Below are positions 36,741 through 45,139 of a DNA stretch of 64,000 bases, in pieces. Below the pieces are notes generated by a model. The model saw only the letters and a list, made by a program, of their open reading frames with translations, did no database searches and was not told the DNA's origin. Within the stretch, counting starts at the first letter, position 1. Each line of letters begins with the position of its first letter. The stretch comes from Pseudarthrobacter sp. L1SW. Its GTDB lineage: Bacteria > Actinomycetota > Actinomycetes > Actinomycetales > Micrococcaceae. The stretch lies in contig NZ_CP078079.1 in NCBI RefSeq assembly GCF_020809045.1, positions 992,001-1,056,000 on the forward strand, read 5' to 3'. Made by a program: the position numbers and the translations under genes.

Positions 36741-38156
36741 ATGGAACAACAGACAAAGACGTCTGCCCGCGCCCTCGGCGCCGCCCTCAAACCCCGCCAG
36801 CTCACCATGATGGGGCTTGGCAGCGCCATCGGCGCGGGCCTCTTCATCGGCTCCGGCGCGGGCATCCAGGCCGCCGGCCCGGCCGTGCTGATCTCCTACC
36901 TCGTGGCCGGGACGCTCATCATCCTGGTGATGTGGGCGCTCGGCGAGATGGCCGCCGCCAACCCGGACAGCGGCGCCTTCTCCGTCTATACCGCGAAGGC
37001 CTACGGGCCGGTGGCCGGCGCCACGGTGGGCTGGCTCTGGTGGCTGCAGCTGGTGGTGGTCATCGCCGCGGAGGCGCTTGGTGCGGCCGGGCTGCTTGCC
37101 ACCATATTCCCCGCGCTGCCGGTGTGGCTGATGGCGTTCGTGTTCATCGTGGTGCTGACCGCCGTGAACCTGACCAGCGTGAAGAACTTCGGCGAGTTCG
37201 AGTTCTGGTTCGCCCTGCTCAAGGTGGCGGCGATCGTCGGGTTCCTCCTGGTGGGCGCTGCGCTGCTCTTCGGCTGGCTGCCGGGTGTGCAGTCGCCGGG
37301 CCTGGCGAACTTCATGGGCGACGGCTTCGCCCCGGGCGGTTTCGGCGGGATCGCAACGGCCCTGTTTGTGGTGGCGTTCGCCTTCGGCGGCACCGAGATC
37401 GTGTCCGTCGCGGCAGCCGAGACGGCGGAGCCTGCCCGCAGCGTGAAGAAGGCTGTCCGGACCGTGCTGTGGCGCATCCTGGTGTTCTACATCGGTGCCA
37501 TCTTCATCATCGCTGCCGTGGTTCCCGTGGGTTCGGCCGGGCTGAAGAGCCCGTTCGCCGCTGTCCTGGAAGCCGCCGGCATGCCCGGTGCCGCAACCGC
37601 CATCACCCTGGTTGCTGTCGCCGCACTGCTCTCCGCCCTCAACGCCAACCTCTACGGCGCCTCCCGGATGGCCTTCTCCCTGGCGGAGCGCGGTGAAGCG
37701 CCGCGTTGGCTCGCTTCCGTGTCCAACGCGCGGGTTCCCGTGGTCGCTGTCCTGGCCAGCGTTGCCTTCGGTGTTGTCACGGTTGTGCTGGAACTGGTGT
37801 TCCCCGAGATGGTCCTTGGCGTCCTGCTCAACATCGTGGGCTCCACCTGCCTGCTGGTGTGGACGTCCGCGCTCCTGGCCCAGCTCGCGCTGCGCCTCCG
37901 TGCCGACCGTGATGGGACGGAGCTTCCCCTGCGGATGCCCGGCTTCCCCTGGCTCACGGTGGTTGGCCTGGTCATCCTCGCGGCGATCTTCACGGTGGGC
38001 TTCATCGGCGAGGATTCGCGTCCCCAGCTGTTGAGCACCTTTGGACTCGTGGCGCTGCTGGCGGTGGCGAACTGGCTGAACCACCGTGGCGGCCGGAAGG
38101 TTGCGGGCCGGATTGAGTCTTCTGACCGTGAAAAGGAGCCGGTCCTCGTCGACTGA
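36741..38156 (+). CDS. APC-superfamily amino-acid permease
   Basis: 471 residues with 12 helices. 'LTMMGLGSAIGAGLFIGSGA' in helix 1 is the AAT/GABA-permease signature, and 'FAFGGTEIVSVAAAETAEPA' in helix 6 and its loop is typical. It follows the aminotransferase by 41 bp on the same strand, so the two are likely co-transcribed. The imported amino acid is not determined. Confidence 0.9.
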   Translation: MEQQTKTSARALGAALKPRQLTMMGLGSAIGAGLFIGSGAGIQAAGPAVLISYLVAGTLIILVMWALGEMAAANPDSGAFSVYTAKAYGPVAGATVGWLWWLQLVVVIAAEALGAAGLLATIFPALPVWLMAFVFIVVLTAVNLTSVKNFGEFEFWFALLKVAAIVGFLLVGAALLFGWLPGVQSPGLANFMGDGFAPGGFGGIATALFVVAFAFGGTEIVSVAAAETAEPARSVKKAVRTVLWRILVFYIGAIFIIAAVVPVGSAGLKSPFAAVLEAAGMPGAATAITLVAVAALLSALNANLYGASRMAFSLAERGEAPRWLASVSNARVPVVAVLASVAFGVVTVVLELVFPEMVLGVLLNIVGSTCLLVWTSALLAQLALRLRADRDGTELPLRMPGFPWLTVVGLVILAAIFTVGFIGEDSRPQLLSTFGLVALLAVANWLNHRGGRKVAGRIESSDREKEPVLVD

Positions 38157-38196
38157 ACCAGGAGCTGAACCCCGCTGCGGGGTCAGTGTGCGGGAA

Positions 38197-38226
38197 GGGC
38201 GCGTCCGGCTTTGGCCGGGCGCGTCC
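38197..38226 (+). terminator. Likely rho-independent terminator after the permease
   Basis: Arms GGGCGCGTCCGGC (38197-38209) and GCCGGGCGCGTCC (38214-38226), 13 bp with two G-U pairs, 4-base loop, followed by TTTC. A smaller hairpin (ACCCC/GGGGT, 38169-38183) precedes it. Confidence 0.65.
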
Positions 38227-38383
38227 TTTCGCATGGCAAACACGGCCTTCACCTGCTGCCTGGACCCCGGGCCGCGGCTCCGGGGACTTTGGACTCTACC
38301 CCCGAAGCCGTCGCGGACGTCCGATGGAAGCATGACAGCTGGCACCGAACCCCGCACCGCCAGCACCACCGAAGGAGCCTCAC

Positions 38384-39154
38384 ATGGAACGGGTCATCGA
38401 CAAAGTAGCACTGGTCACCGGTGGCGCGCGCGGGATTGGAGCCGCCGTGGCGGCGCGGCTTCATGGCGAAGGGGCGAAGGTGGTCATTGGGGACGTCCTG
38501 GACGAGGAGGGTAAGGAGACCGCGCAGCGCATGGGCTCCGGGGCGCTCTACGTCCACCTTGATGTAACCAGTCCGCAGGACTGGGAGGCAGCGGTGGGTG
38601 CCGCCGTCGAAACGTTCGGGGGCCTCAATATTCTGGTGAACAATGCGGGCATCGTGAACTTCGCCTCCATCGAGGACTACACCTTGGATCAGTGGAATGC
38701 CGTCATCGCCGTCAACCTGACCGGCACCTTCAACGGGATCAAGGCCGCGATCCCGGCCCTGAAGCAGTCCAAGGGCGGGTCAATCATCAACATTTCCTCA
38801 ATAGCCGGCATTCGCGGCTACGAGCAGATCCCCGGATACACGGCCTCGAAGTTCGGCGTGCGGGGACTGACCAAGAGCGCGGCGCTGGACTTGGGACCCC
38901 ATGGCATCAGGGTCAACTCGGTCCATCCCGGAGTCATCTCAACCCCGATGACGGCCGACATCGAGTTCGACATGAGCCATGTGGCACTGGGCCGCATAGG
39001 TCATCCGGGGGAGGTCGCGGACCTGGTTTTGTACCTGGCTTCCAACGAATCGTCGTTCGTGACCGGAGCCGAATTCGTCATCGATGGTGGTGACACCGCG
39101 GGGACGGTCACCCGGCAGGAGCAGCCGTACCCTCCACGCGATACGGCTCGGTAA
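38384..39154 (+). CDS. SDR-family oxidoreductase
   Basis: 256 residues of classical short-chain dehydrogenase. Cofactor motif TGGARGIG (residues 12-19), NNAG at 86-89, catalytic S139, Y152 and K156. 'GDVLDEEG' after beta-2 has the Asp that favours NAD(H). It resembles 3-alpha/20-beta-hydroxysteroid dehydrogenase-like members. It lies 30 bp upstream of the universal stress gene on the same strand. Confidence 0.92.
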   Translation: MERVIDKVALVTGGARGIGAAVAARLHGEGAKVVIGDVLDEEGKETAQRMGSGALYVHLDVTSPQDWEAAVGAAVETFGGLNILVNNAGIVNFASIEDYTLDQWNAVIAVNLTGTFNGIKAAIPALKQSKGGSIINISSIAGIRGYEQIPGYTASKFGVRGLTKSAALDLGPHGIRVNSVHPGVISTPMTADIEFDMSHVALGRIGHPGEVADLVLYLASNESSFVTGAEFVIDGGDTAGTVTRQEQPYPPRDTAR

Positions 39155-39184
39155 TCGAGGCGAGGCAGTGAAAGGAAAGGACAA

Positions 39185-39640
39185 ATGACCAGCACCGGTC
39201 CGTTCGTGATTGTTGTGGGTTTTGACGGTTCCGGACATTCCCAGGCAGCACTGGACTGGGCCATCGATGAGGCACGGCAGCGTAACGGCCAACTCCGCCT
39301 CGTCACCGCCTGGAACAAGCCGCCGCTGGCGTGGTATCCGGCTGTTCTGGAAACGGCTGCAGGTGAAATTGCCGCCGAAGAGTCTCCGGAGCAGATCGCG
39401 CGGATGGTCCAGGGCGAGGCGCTGAAGGCCGCCGCAGACGGCGGCGTGACCGCTGAAGGTCAGCTCGTTGACACCCATTCACCGGCGTCGGCGATTCTCG
39501 ACGCTGCCAAAGACGCTGATCTTGTTGTCGTTGGCTCCCGGGGCCACGGGGGATTTCCCGGGCTGCACCTGGGCTCCGTCTCGACTCAGGTGGTCAACCA
39601 CGCACAATGTCCTGTCCTGGTGGTCCATTCCCAGGCGTGA
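39185..39640 (+). CDS. Universal stress protein (UspA family)
   Basis: 151 residues. N-terminal 'FVIVVGFDGSGHSQAALDWA' and C-terminal 'VVVGSRGHGGFPGLHLGSVS' with the G-2x-G-9x-G(S/T) ATP-binding motif. Single-domain ATP-binding type. Preceded by GAAAGGA. Co-directional with the SDR gene. Confidence 0.92.
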   Translation: MTSTGPFVIVVGFDGSGHSQAALDWAIDEARQRNGQLRLVTAWNKPPLAWYPAVLETAAGEIAAEESPEQIARMVQGEALKAAADGGVTAEGQLVDTHSPASAILDAAKDADLVVVGSRGHGGFPGLHLGSVSTQVVNHAQCPVLVVHSQA

Positions 39641-40089
39641 TCCCCTGGTACATGCCTGGCTGAGGCCGTCCCGGAAGCCCTAAATCCACTGGAAATTCGG
39701 CTCTTGCGCCACCGGAAAACCAGGCGTAACACTGTTAATACGTTCTTCGAAAGAAGGGCGGGAACGAACAACAGGGGAACCTTGGAACACACCGTGGACC
39801 TGGTCCAGGTGGCCTGCCGGTGACGAGGCAGGAAGCACCGGGATTCCCGCAAGTTCGGGAGATGATGTTCGTCATAACGGAATCAAAACAGTCGAAGCCC
39901 CTTCAGCATTGCTGGTGGGGCTTCCCCTATGTACTGCCAAACCACGCGGCTACCGGGAGCCTCCGGCGACGGGCTGGTCAGCCCGTTGTCGATCATTTTC
40001 CGGGGATCTTCTGCTTTTTCGCGTGCCGAGGGAGAGCGGCATTCGAGTTCTGACCATCGTCACGGGGGACTGGCCAGCGGGCAGCCGTT
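39641..40089. other. Gene-free stretch before a truncated permease
   Basis: No gene is supported here. It contains the hairpin at 39894-39924. The 5' half of the following permease gene is missing, so a deletion junction probably lies within about 39930-40090. Confidence 0.5.
39894..39924. terminator. Terminator-like hairpin
   Basis: GAAGCCCC (39894-39901), inner stem CAGC/GCTG, and GGGGCTTC (39917-39924). The stem is long but no T-run follows. Confidence 0.5.
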
Positions 40090-40795
40090 CTTCAACGACA
40101 TCAACCCGCGCCGGACCGTGCCGCGCGCCATCATGCTCGTGGCCCTGATCGGCGGCGGCATCTTCGTGGCGGTGTCCTACGTGACCCAGCTGGTGCACCC
40201 GGGCGGCGTGTTCGAGGACTCGGCCGCCGCGGCCAGTTCCATCGCGCTGCAGATCGGCGGGCAGCTGTTCGGTGCCGTGTTCCTGGCCGGCCTGGTGGTG
40301 GCGCAGTTCGCCTCCGGCCTCGCCGCGCAGGCCAGCGCCTCCCGCCTGCTGTACGCGATGGGCCGCGACTCCGTCCTGCCCAAGGCCGTCTTCGGCCGGC
40401 TCAGCGAGAAGTTCCACACCCCGGTCGCGAACCTGGTGATCACCGGCATCGTGGGCCTGATCGCGCTCTTCCTGGACGTGGCCACGTCGACATCGTTCAT
40501 CAACTTCGGTGCCTTCACCGCCTTCACGCTGGTGAACGCCTCAGTGGTGTTCCACTACGTGCGTCAGCGCCGGGCCGGGCAGCAGCTGAACCCGGTGTCC
40601 TACGTGGTGGTCCCGATGATCGGCGCGATCATCTGCGCCTACCTGCTCTCCCAGCTGGACAGCAACGCCATTACGCTGGGGGTGTCCTGGTTGGCGCTAG
40701 GAATCGTGGTCCTGGCCCTGATCACACGCGGCTTCAAGGCGGCGCCGCCGGAGATGACGGCCACGGAGAAGGCAACGGTCGAGGCTGCCGCCTGA
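40090..40795 (+). pseudogene. 5'-truncated APC-family permease
   Basis: Homology to amino-acid/polyamine permeases begins abruptly near 'INPRRTVPRAIMLVALIGGG', the loop after helix 6, and runs cleanly to the C-terminus ('LAAQASASRLLYAMGRDSVLP', 'TPVANLVITGIVGLIALFLD'). The six N-terminal helices are absent, and upstream sequence in the frame is not membrane-like. With about 235 residues left of an expected ~450-500, transport is not expected. The intact amidase gene follows by 48 bp and was probably its operon partner. Confidence 0.75.
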
Positions 40796-40843
40796 GCCTG
40801 TTTTGTTTGTAGCGTGGTTCTTGTGGCAAGGGAAGGAACACTC

Positions 40844-41623
40844 GTGAAGATAGCGCTGGGGCAGCTGGAGTCGGGCGCCGACATCCAGGCCAACCTAGCC
40901 GCGATCGACCGGTTTGCCGCCGATGCAGCGCGCGACGGCGCCGCGCTGGTCGCCTTCCCGGAGTACGCCACCTACGAGAAGAAGAAGGTGGACGCGACGT
41001 TCCCGGCGGTGGCCGAGCCGCTGGACGGCCCCGTTTGTCAGGCACTCGCCGCCACTGCCCGCCGCCACCGCATCGCGCTGGTGGCGGGCGTCGTGGAGAC
41101 GTCGGACGAGCCGGGCCGGGCGTACAACACTTTGGTCGCGTTCGGGCCCGACGGCGGCCGGCTGGCTTTCTATCGGAAGATCCACCTTTTCGACGCGCAA
41201 GGGTTCGGGGAGTCCGAGTTCATCAAGCCGGGCCCGTCCACTGACCCGGTGGTGTTCGAGCACGGGGGAGTGCGGTTTGGGCTGATGACCTGCTACGACC
41301 TGCGGTTCCCGGAGCTGGCAAGGTCACTGGCCGACGCCGGCGCGCAGGTCCTGCTGGTCTGCTCGTCCTGGGTGCCGGGCGAGCACAAGACCGAGCAGTG
41401 GCTGGCGCTGAACGCGGCGCGCGCCATCGAGAACAGCGTGTACGTGGCGGGCGTGTGCCAGGCGCCGCCGGTATCTGTGGGCCGGAGCGTGCTTGTGGAT
41501 CCCATGGGTGTTGTCGAGGCTGACCTTGGGCTGGAGCCGGGGGTGCGTTCTGTGGAGGTTTCGATGGAAACGGTGGACCGGGTGCGGGCATCGTTTCCGA
41601 TGTTCCGGCAGCGACGGTTGTAG
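40844..41623 (+). CDS. Carbon-nitrogen hydrolase (nitrilase superfamily)
   Basis: 259 residues with the complete Glu-Lys-Cys triad: E40 in 'LVAFPEYATYEK', K112 in 'FYRKIHLFDAQG' and C150 in 'GLMTCYDLRFPELARS'. The length and motifs fit NIT-type amidases such as omega-amidase or deaminated-glutathione amidase. GTG 40844 has GGGAAGGAA upstream. It follows a truncated permease. A decayed paralogue lies at 44004-44465. Confidence 0.88.
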   Translation: MKIALGQLESGADIQANLAAIDRFAADAARDGAALVAFPEYATYEKKKVDATFPAVAEPLDGPVCQALAATARRHRIALVAGVVETSDEPGRAYNTLVAFGPDGGRLAFYRKIHLFDAQGFGESEFIKPGPSTDPVVFEHGGVRFGLMTCYDLRFPELARSLADAGAQVLLVCSSWVPGEHKTEQWLALNAARAIENSVYVAGVCQAPPVSVGRSVLVDPMGVVEADLGLEPGVRSVEVSMETVDRVRASFPMFRQRRL

Positions 41624-42286
41624 GGCCGAGATAACTTGCTGACTGCCGTAAGCGCCGGGGGACGTGGGCCGTACGGTGGCTTCGGAAGTGGTAACTGGAC
41701 CTCTAGGTCGGGACGTTTTCACATCGCCGCCGTACCACTGATTTCAATTCTTGGGCGTCAGAGCCGGTTCAGCAACTTTTCCTTTTTGCGTTGAACTCAT
41801 CGTCCGTGAGAATGCCCGCGCCTTGCCGGGAGGCGAGCTTGGAATTTTCCTCTGTGACATCGGGTGTGATGATCGGCGCTTGGTCCGCCGGCGGAGGCTT
41901 GGCTGGGGCAGGAACGCAGGCGTAACGCCCGTCCACTAATGGCGGCCTGTTTACCGGGGCTTGAGGTCAACTCCGTCGGTATCGCCTGCGAGTAGCTGCT
42001 TCCAGCAGAGGGTGCCTAGGGCTTGGAGCCAGCACGAGAGTCACCCGCATCCTTCCCGCAGCGGCAGTGTTCGATGACGGGTAACGAGAGTACGGGCCGA
42101 CGCGAACCATGCTGCGTGCCTGGACGATGGTGAGACCTGTCCATGAAGGTGACCTGGGCGTCGGAGCGCAAACCTCCTGCCCAGTGCGGCTTTCGGATCC
42201 GAAGACTTGGGTGAGGTTGCTGCGGTTGTGCTTCGACAGGGGGCAACGATGTGTGGTTCTGGAACCTTCACGGGTAGTCTCTCTCG
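41624..42286. other. Gene-poor stretch at the edge of the accessory region
   Basis: Apart from the SHOCT remnant on the minus strand (41769-41983), I see no supportable gene. Short open frames on both strands lack binding sites and family resemblance. Confidence 0.5.
41769..41983 (-). pseudogene. Remnant of a SHOCT-domain protein
   Basis: Reading the minus strand, the last 25 codons before TGA (41769-41771) give 'KLASRQGAGILTDDEFNAKR', the SHOCT pattern (L..L...GilTdeEF..kK). It is preceded by a Pro/Ala-rich linker and an in-frame stop at the upstream edge, with no start codon and binding site, so this is the C-terminal tail of a lost gene. The usual terminal LL is replaced by SC. Confidence 0.5.
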
Positions 42287-43192
42287 GTGAGGCGAATCAG
42301 GCACTGGCTGGAAGGGACGGGGTTTACTTTCGGCCGCGAGCATCTGGCCCTCAACATACTCGCCGGTATTGCCATCATTGGTGTGGCTGTCACCGTCTTC
42401 ATCAGCAATATTCCGCAGCCAGTCCCAGCCGCAGGGGAACAAGAACCAGATCCTCTTCCATGGCTTTTTGACTTGTGCATTGCCTACCTGAGTGCTTTCC
42501 TGTTTCATCTCCTTGTCGTGGCACAGCCGGCACGGCGGAAGGAGAAGGCCCGCTTCCTCACCCTGGCGATGCCTCTGGAAGCAATCGCTTACTCGGGCAT
42601 GGATATGGTCCGGGACCTTGAACGGGTTGCATCATGCCCTCCGCGCCGGGTCACAGAGGAGCACCTAACCAAAGTGCTGAGGGCTATCAACCACAATGAC
42701 GACATCACAGCCCACATCGCTTTCAGACTTTCGTTGGCAGCGTCCGCCTACAAGGAGATCGTTCCTTACGCCGCCGACCTGCCTCTGGACCTACAGACAG
42801 CCCTTCAAAGGGAGAATCGCACTTCCCTTACGCTCTGGTTCCCACTGGATAAGGCCAGCGTTGATGTGCACACCAGCCTCCAGGACCTGCGGACAGTAGT
42901 AACTCAGGACCTCTGGACCGGCGGGAAGTGGGTACACAAGCGAGTAACCCTGGTTGGTTACGCACGGGTTTTCATGGAGTACTACAAGGCTAGCGAGGCA
43001 GTACGCACGGCACTAGCGAAATACCAGTCCCAAATTCCCAGGCCGTTAGAGGATGACGGAACCGCGCCCGGACGACTTACGTTCCTTTACGGCAACGAAC
43101 AGGCGAGTTACTGGACGTACCCGCCAGAGGCGCATAGTGAACTTCTTCCCGGGAAGAACCTAAGCAGGGGGTTGGCACGTGAAGCCCCGTGA
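42287..43192 (+). CDS. Hypothetical membrane protein paired with a HEPN-like protein
   Basis: 301 residues starting at GTG. Two N-terminal helices (LALNILAGIAIIGVAVTVFI and LFDLCIAYLSAFLFHLLVVA) flank a short Pro/Glu-rich loop; the remaining ~210 residues are a soluble helical domain rich in charged residues. I recognise no family. It overlaps the next gene by 14 bp, so they are translationally coupled and probably work together. Located at the start of the defence-rich region. Confidence 0.65.
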   Translation: MRRIRHWLEGTGFTFGREHLALNILAGIAIIGVAVTVFISNIPQPVPAAGEQEPDPLPWLFDLCIAYLSAFLFHLLVVAQPARRKEKARFLTLAMPLEAIAYSGMDMVRDLERVASCPPRRVTEEHLTKVLRAINHNDDITAHIAFRLSLAASAYKEIVPYAADLPLDLQTALQRENRTSLTLWFPLDKASVDVHTSLQDLRTVVTQDLWTGGKWVHKRVTLVGYARVFMEYYKASEAVRTALAKYQSQIPRPLEDDGTAPGRLTFLYGNEQASYWTYPPEAHSELLPGKNLSRGLAREAP

Positions 43193-43700
43193 AATCGCTG
43201 CCCGCATAGCCGAAATGAAGGCTGGGCTGGTCTACTCAGGGATGGGCGGCTTGATCCTATCGATGCGTCCAGATAGGGCTCGAATTCTTGAGCTCTTCGA
43301 TCTTCCCCCTGACGGCTTCATTCAACACGGGCGCAAGACTGGTCCGATGCATAAGCTCGCCATAGCGCCCTACTTTCACGGTGGCGAGGTTGACGGTTCT
43401 ACTAACCTCGGAATGATAAAAGTTTGGCCCAATCTGATGATTTTGGAACTGGGTCACCTTCTGGCTGAGGAGGATTACTTTGACAAGCGTCCACTGTTTG
43501 AATTTGTCCGCCACGTTCGCAATGCAATAGCTCACGGGGGACGTTTCCACATCAAGGGAAAGTGGTGGAGGGATGCGATATTCGATGGCATTCAACTCTC
43601 GAAGGACTACGATGGCAGACTTTTGAAGGACGCTGTGCTTCCCGGAGACATGCTTGCACTGATTGATGCAGTTGAGCTGCAGCTGATGGAGTTGTCTTGA
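43179..43700 (+). CDS. HEPN-like protein (RX4H motif)
   Basis: 173 residues, soluble, starting at GTG with AGGGGG upstream. 'LFEFVRHVRNAIAHGGRFHI' contains R114-N-A-I-A-H119, the R-(N/D)-x3-H spacing of HEPN ribonuclease active sites, at the end of a predicted helix. HEPN domains are common RNase effectors in toxin and abortive-infection systems. Overlap with the membrane-protein gene suggests a two-component module. The assignment rests on the motif alone. Confidence 0.6.
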   Translation: MKPREIAARIAEMKAGLVYSGMGGLILSMRPDRARILELFDLPPDGFIQHGRKTGPMHKLAIAPYFHGGEVDGSTNLGMIKVWPNLMILELGHLLAEEDYFDKRPLFEFVRHVRNAIAHGGRFHIKGKWWRDAIFDGIQLSKDYDGRLLKDAVLPGDMLALIDAVELQLMELS

Positions 43701-44003
43701 GGGCATCGCGGGAGCAGGCTTATCGTCGCAACTGCCGAACGGATAGATGGGGGGAAGCAACAATGCATAGCTCCGCTACGCATTGTCTGGGATGTGCGCT
43801 GTGCATGAGGAACGAGCCCACTGTTAGTGTCATCGACATGACGGTCGCCCACAGTAGAACTACGACAGCCCGAAGTACCGTGGCCAGCGCCTTCACCAGC
43901 GTCACGTTCGGCCTCCGGTAACCGCCCTCAAGCAAACTCCCAAGTAATCACCTGGATGCCAGCGCCCAAGCATTTCGGTTGTCTTCGAATGCAGCAGCAG
44001 GCG
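43701..44003. other. Mostly gene-free spacer
   Basis: This holds only the low-confidence small membrane ORF on the minus strand (43720-43905); otherwise nothing recognisable up to the amidase pseudogene. Confidence 0.45.
43720..43905 (-). CDS. Possible small membrane protein
   Basis: A GTG-started frame of 61 residues with one long hydrophobic helix (TVLRAVVVLLWATVMSMTLT) preceded by a good binding site GGAGG six bases upstream. No family resemblance, and the Cys/His-rich tail is unremarkable. It may be a chance frame. Confidence 0.3.
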   Translation of the reverse strand: MTLVKALATVLRAVVVLLWATVMSMTLTVGSFLMHSAHPRQCVAELCIVASPHLSVRQLRR

Positions 44004-44465
44004 ATCCACCTTTTCGACGCGCAGGACTTTGAGGAGTCCACGTTCATCAAGCCGGGGCCGTCCACGGCGCCGTGGTTTTCGATCACGGGGAGTGCGGTTC
44101 GGGCTGATGATCTGTTACGACCTTCGGTTTCCGGAACTGGCGAGGTCGCTGGCCGACGCCGGCGCAGGTTCTGCTGGTCTGCTCGTCCTGAGTGCCGGGG
44201 GAGCACAAGACGGAGCAGTGGCTGGCACTGAACGCGGCGCGGGCCATTGAAAACAATGTTTACGTAGCGTAGCCGCGGTGTGCCAAGCTCCGCCGGTATC
44301 GGTGTGCCGGAGCATGCTGGTGGATCCGATGGGGGTGGTTGAGGCTGACCTCGGATTGTTGCCTGGCGTCCGGGCGGTGGATGTCTTGCTGGAGACGGTG
44401 GGCCGGGGTGCGGGAATCGTTCCCGATGTTCCGGCAGCGGCGGCTTTACGGCTGAAGCGGACAGT
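44004..44465 (+). pseudogene. Decayed nitrilase-family amidase copy
   Basis: The DNA matches the 3' 60% of the amidase gene at 40844-41623 almost codon for codon: IHLFDAQ-FEES-FIKPGPS in one frame, 'GVRFGLMICYDLRFPELARS' in a second, then 'CQAPPVSVCRSMLVDPMGVV' in a third. Small deletions (e.g. GGCGCGCAGGTC to GGCGCAGGTT) shift the frame, and the 5' part with the Glu is missing. It is an inactivated paralogue. Confidence 0.85.
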
Positions 44466-44648
44466 GTCTCCCCGATGCCTTGACTTCATATCACCAGGAG
44501 CCTGTCACCCGACCCTCGGATTCAGCTCCTCGCGCATACACGACAGAGTGGGACCCGGGTAGACACGCTTGTTTTGGTTGAGGCCAGCCATAAGTGCGGA
44601 AGTAATATGGATCTCTGTGGGCGTCGGGCGGTGTTGTAAAACGTAGAC

Positions 44649-44678
44649 TTGACATATTTTCGGCTAGGAGAGTAGTCC
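44649..44678 (+). promoter_or_regulatory. Possible promoter (consensus -35) for the AT-rich module
   Basis: TTGACA at 44649-44654 matches the -35 consensus. The -10 candidates at the right spacing (around 44671-44678) are weak, so this is tentative. Confidence 0.3.
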
Positions 44679-44719
44679 CACTATCTGGGCGCTGTGGCCG
44701 ATGGTCAGGATGGGTGGCA

Positions 44720-45139
44720 ATGAGGCAATGTTTTACAGTTGATCTTGTAAAGACGGATCGAAACGGCAACTTGTCCCGTCTGTATAGCGAGGATCTTGTG
44801 CCGGTCGCGCACATGCTTCGTTGCTTGCGATTGTTGGATGGTCTTGACAATGATTTCCTCGGAAAAATAATCTGGCTGCCGTTTCCTAAGGATTCCGAGG
44901 GGTCCTGGATTTTTTTCCCTCTTGACTTCGCTGTCCTTTCGATATTTCGTCGAGAACCTGAGGTTTTTGTTTTTGGCCAATGGAACCCAGGTATGCCCGA
45001 GATGTGGGACAGTCAGTTAGGCTACGGTGCGCTAAAGGTGGTGCGGGTAGTGAGTAGGGAGAAGAGCAGATCCCTCATAGAAGCTTCAAGAGCTTCCAAC
45101 GAAGGTGTTCTGGAGTTGCCGAAGGAGTTAAGTGATTAG
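44720..45139 (+). CDS. Hypothetical protein in AT-richer module
   Basis: 139 residues, soluble, no known family. The middle 'IIWLPFPKDSEGSWIFFPLD' and 'EVFVFGQWNPGMPEMWDSQL' is rich in aromatics. ATG 44720 has AGGATGG eight bases upstream (GTG 44714 is an alternative). The base composition is visibly more AT-rich than the core genes, a sign of transfer. It overlaps the following membrane-protein gene by 8 bp. Confidence 0.6.
   Translation: MRQCFTVDLVKTDRNGNLSRLYSEDLVPVAHMLRCLRLLDGLDNDFLGKIIWLPFPKDSEGSWIFFPLDFAVLSIFRREPEVFVFGQWNPGMPEMWDSQLGYGALKVVRVVSREKSRSLIEASRASNEGVLELPKELSD

Noticed and set aside
36696..38369. 557-residue minus-strand frame opposite the amino-acid permease
   Set aside because: His/Gln/Glu-rich shadow with no family resemblance; the permease is certain.
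39820..40053. 77-residue plus-strand frame before the truncated permease
   Set aside because: It spans the terminator-like hairpin and probable deletion junction and has no coding signature.
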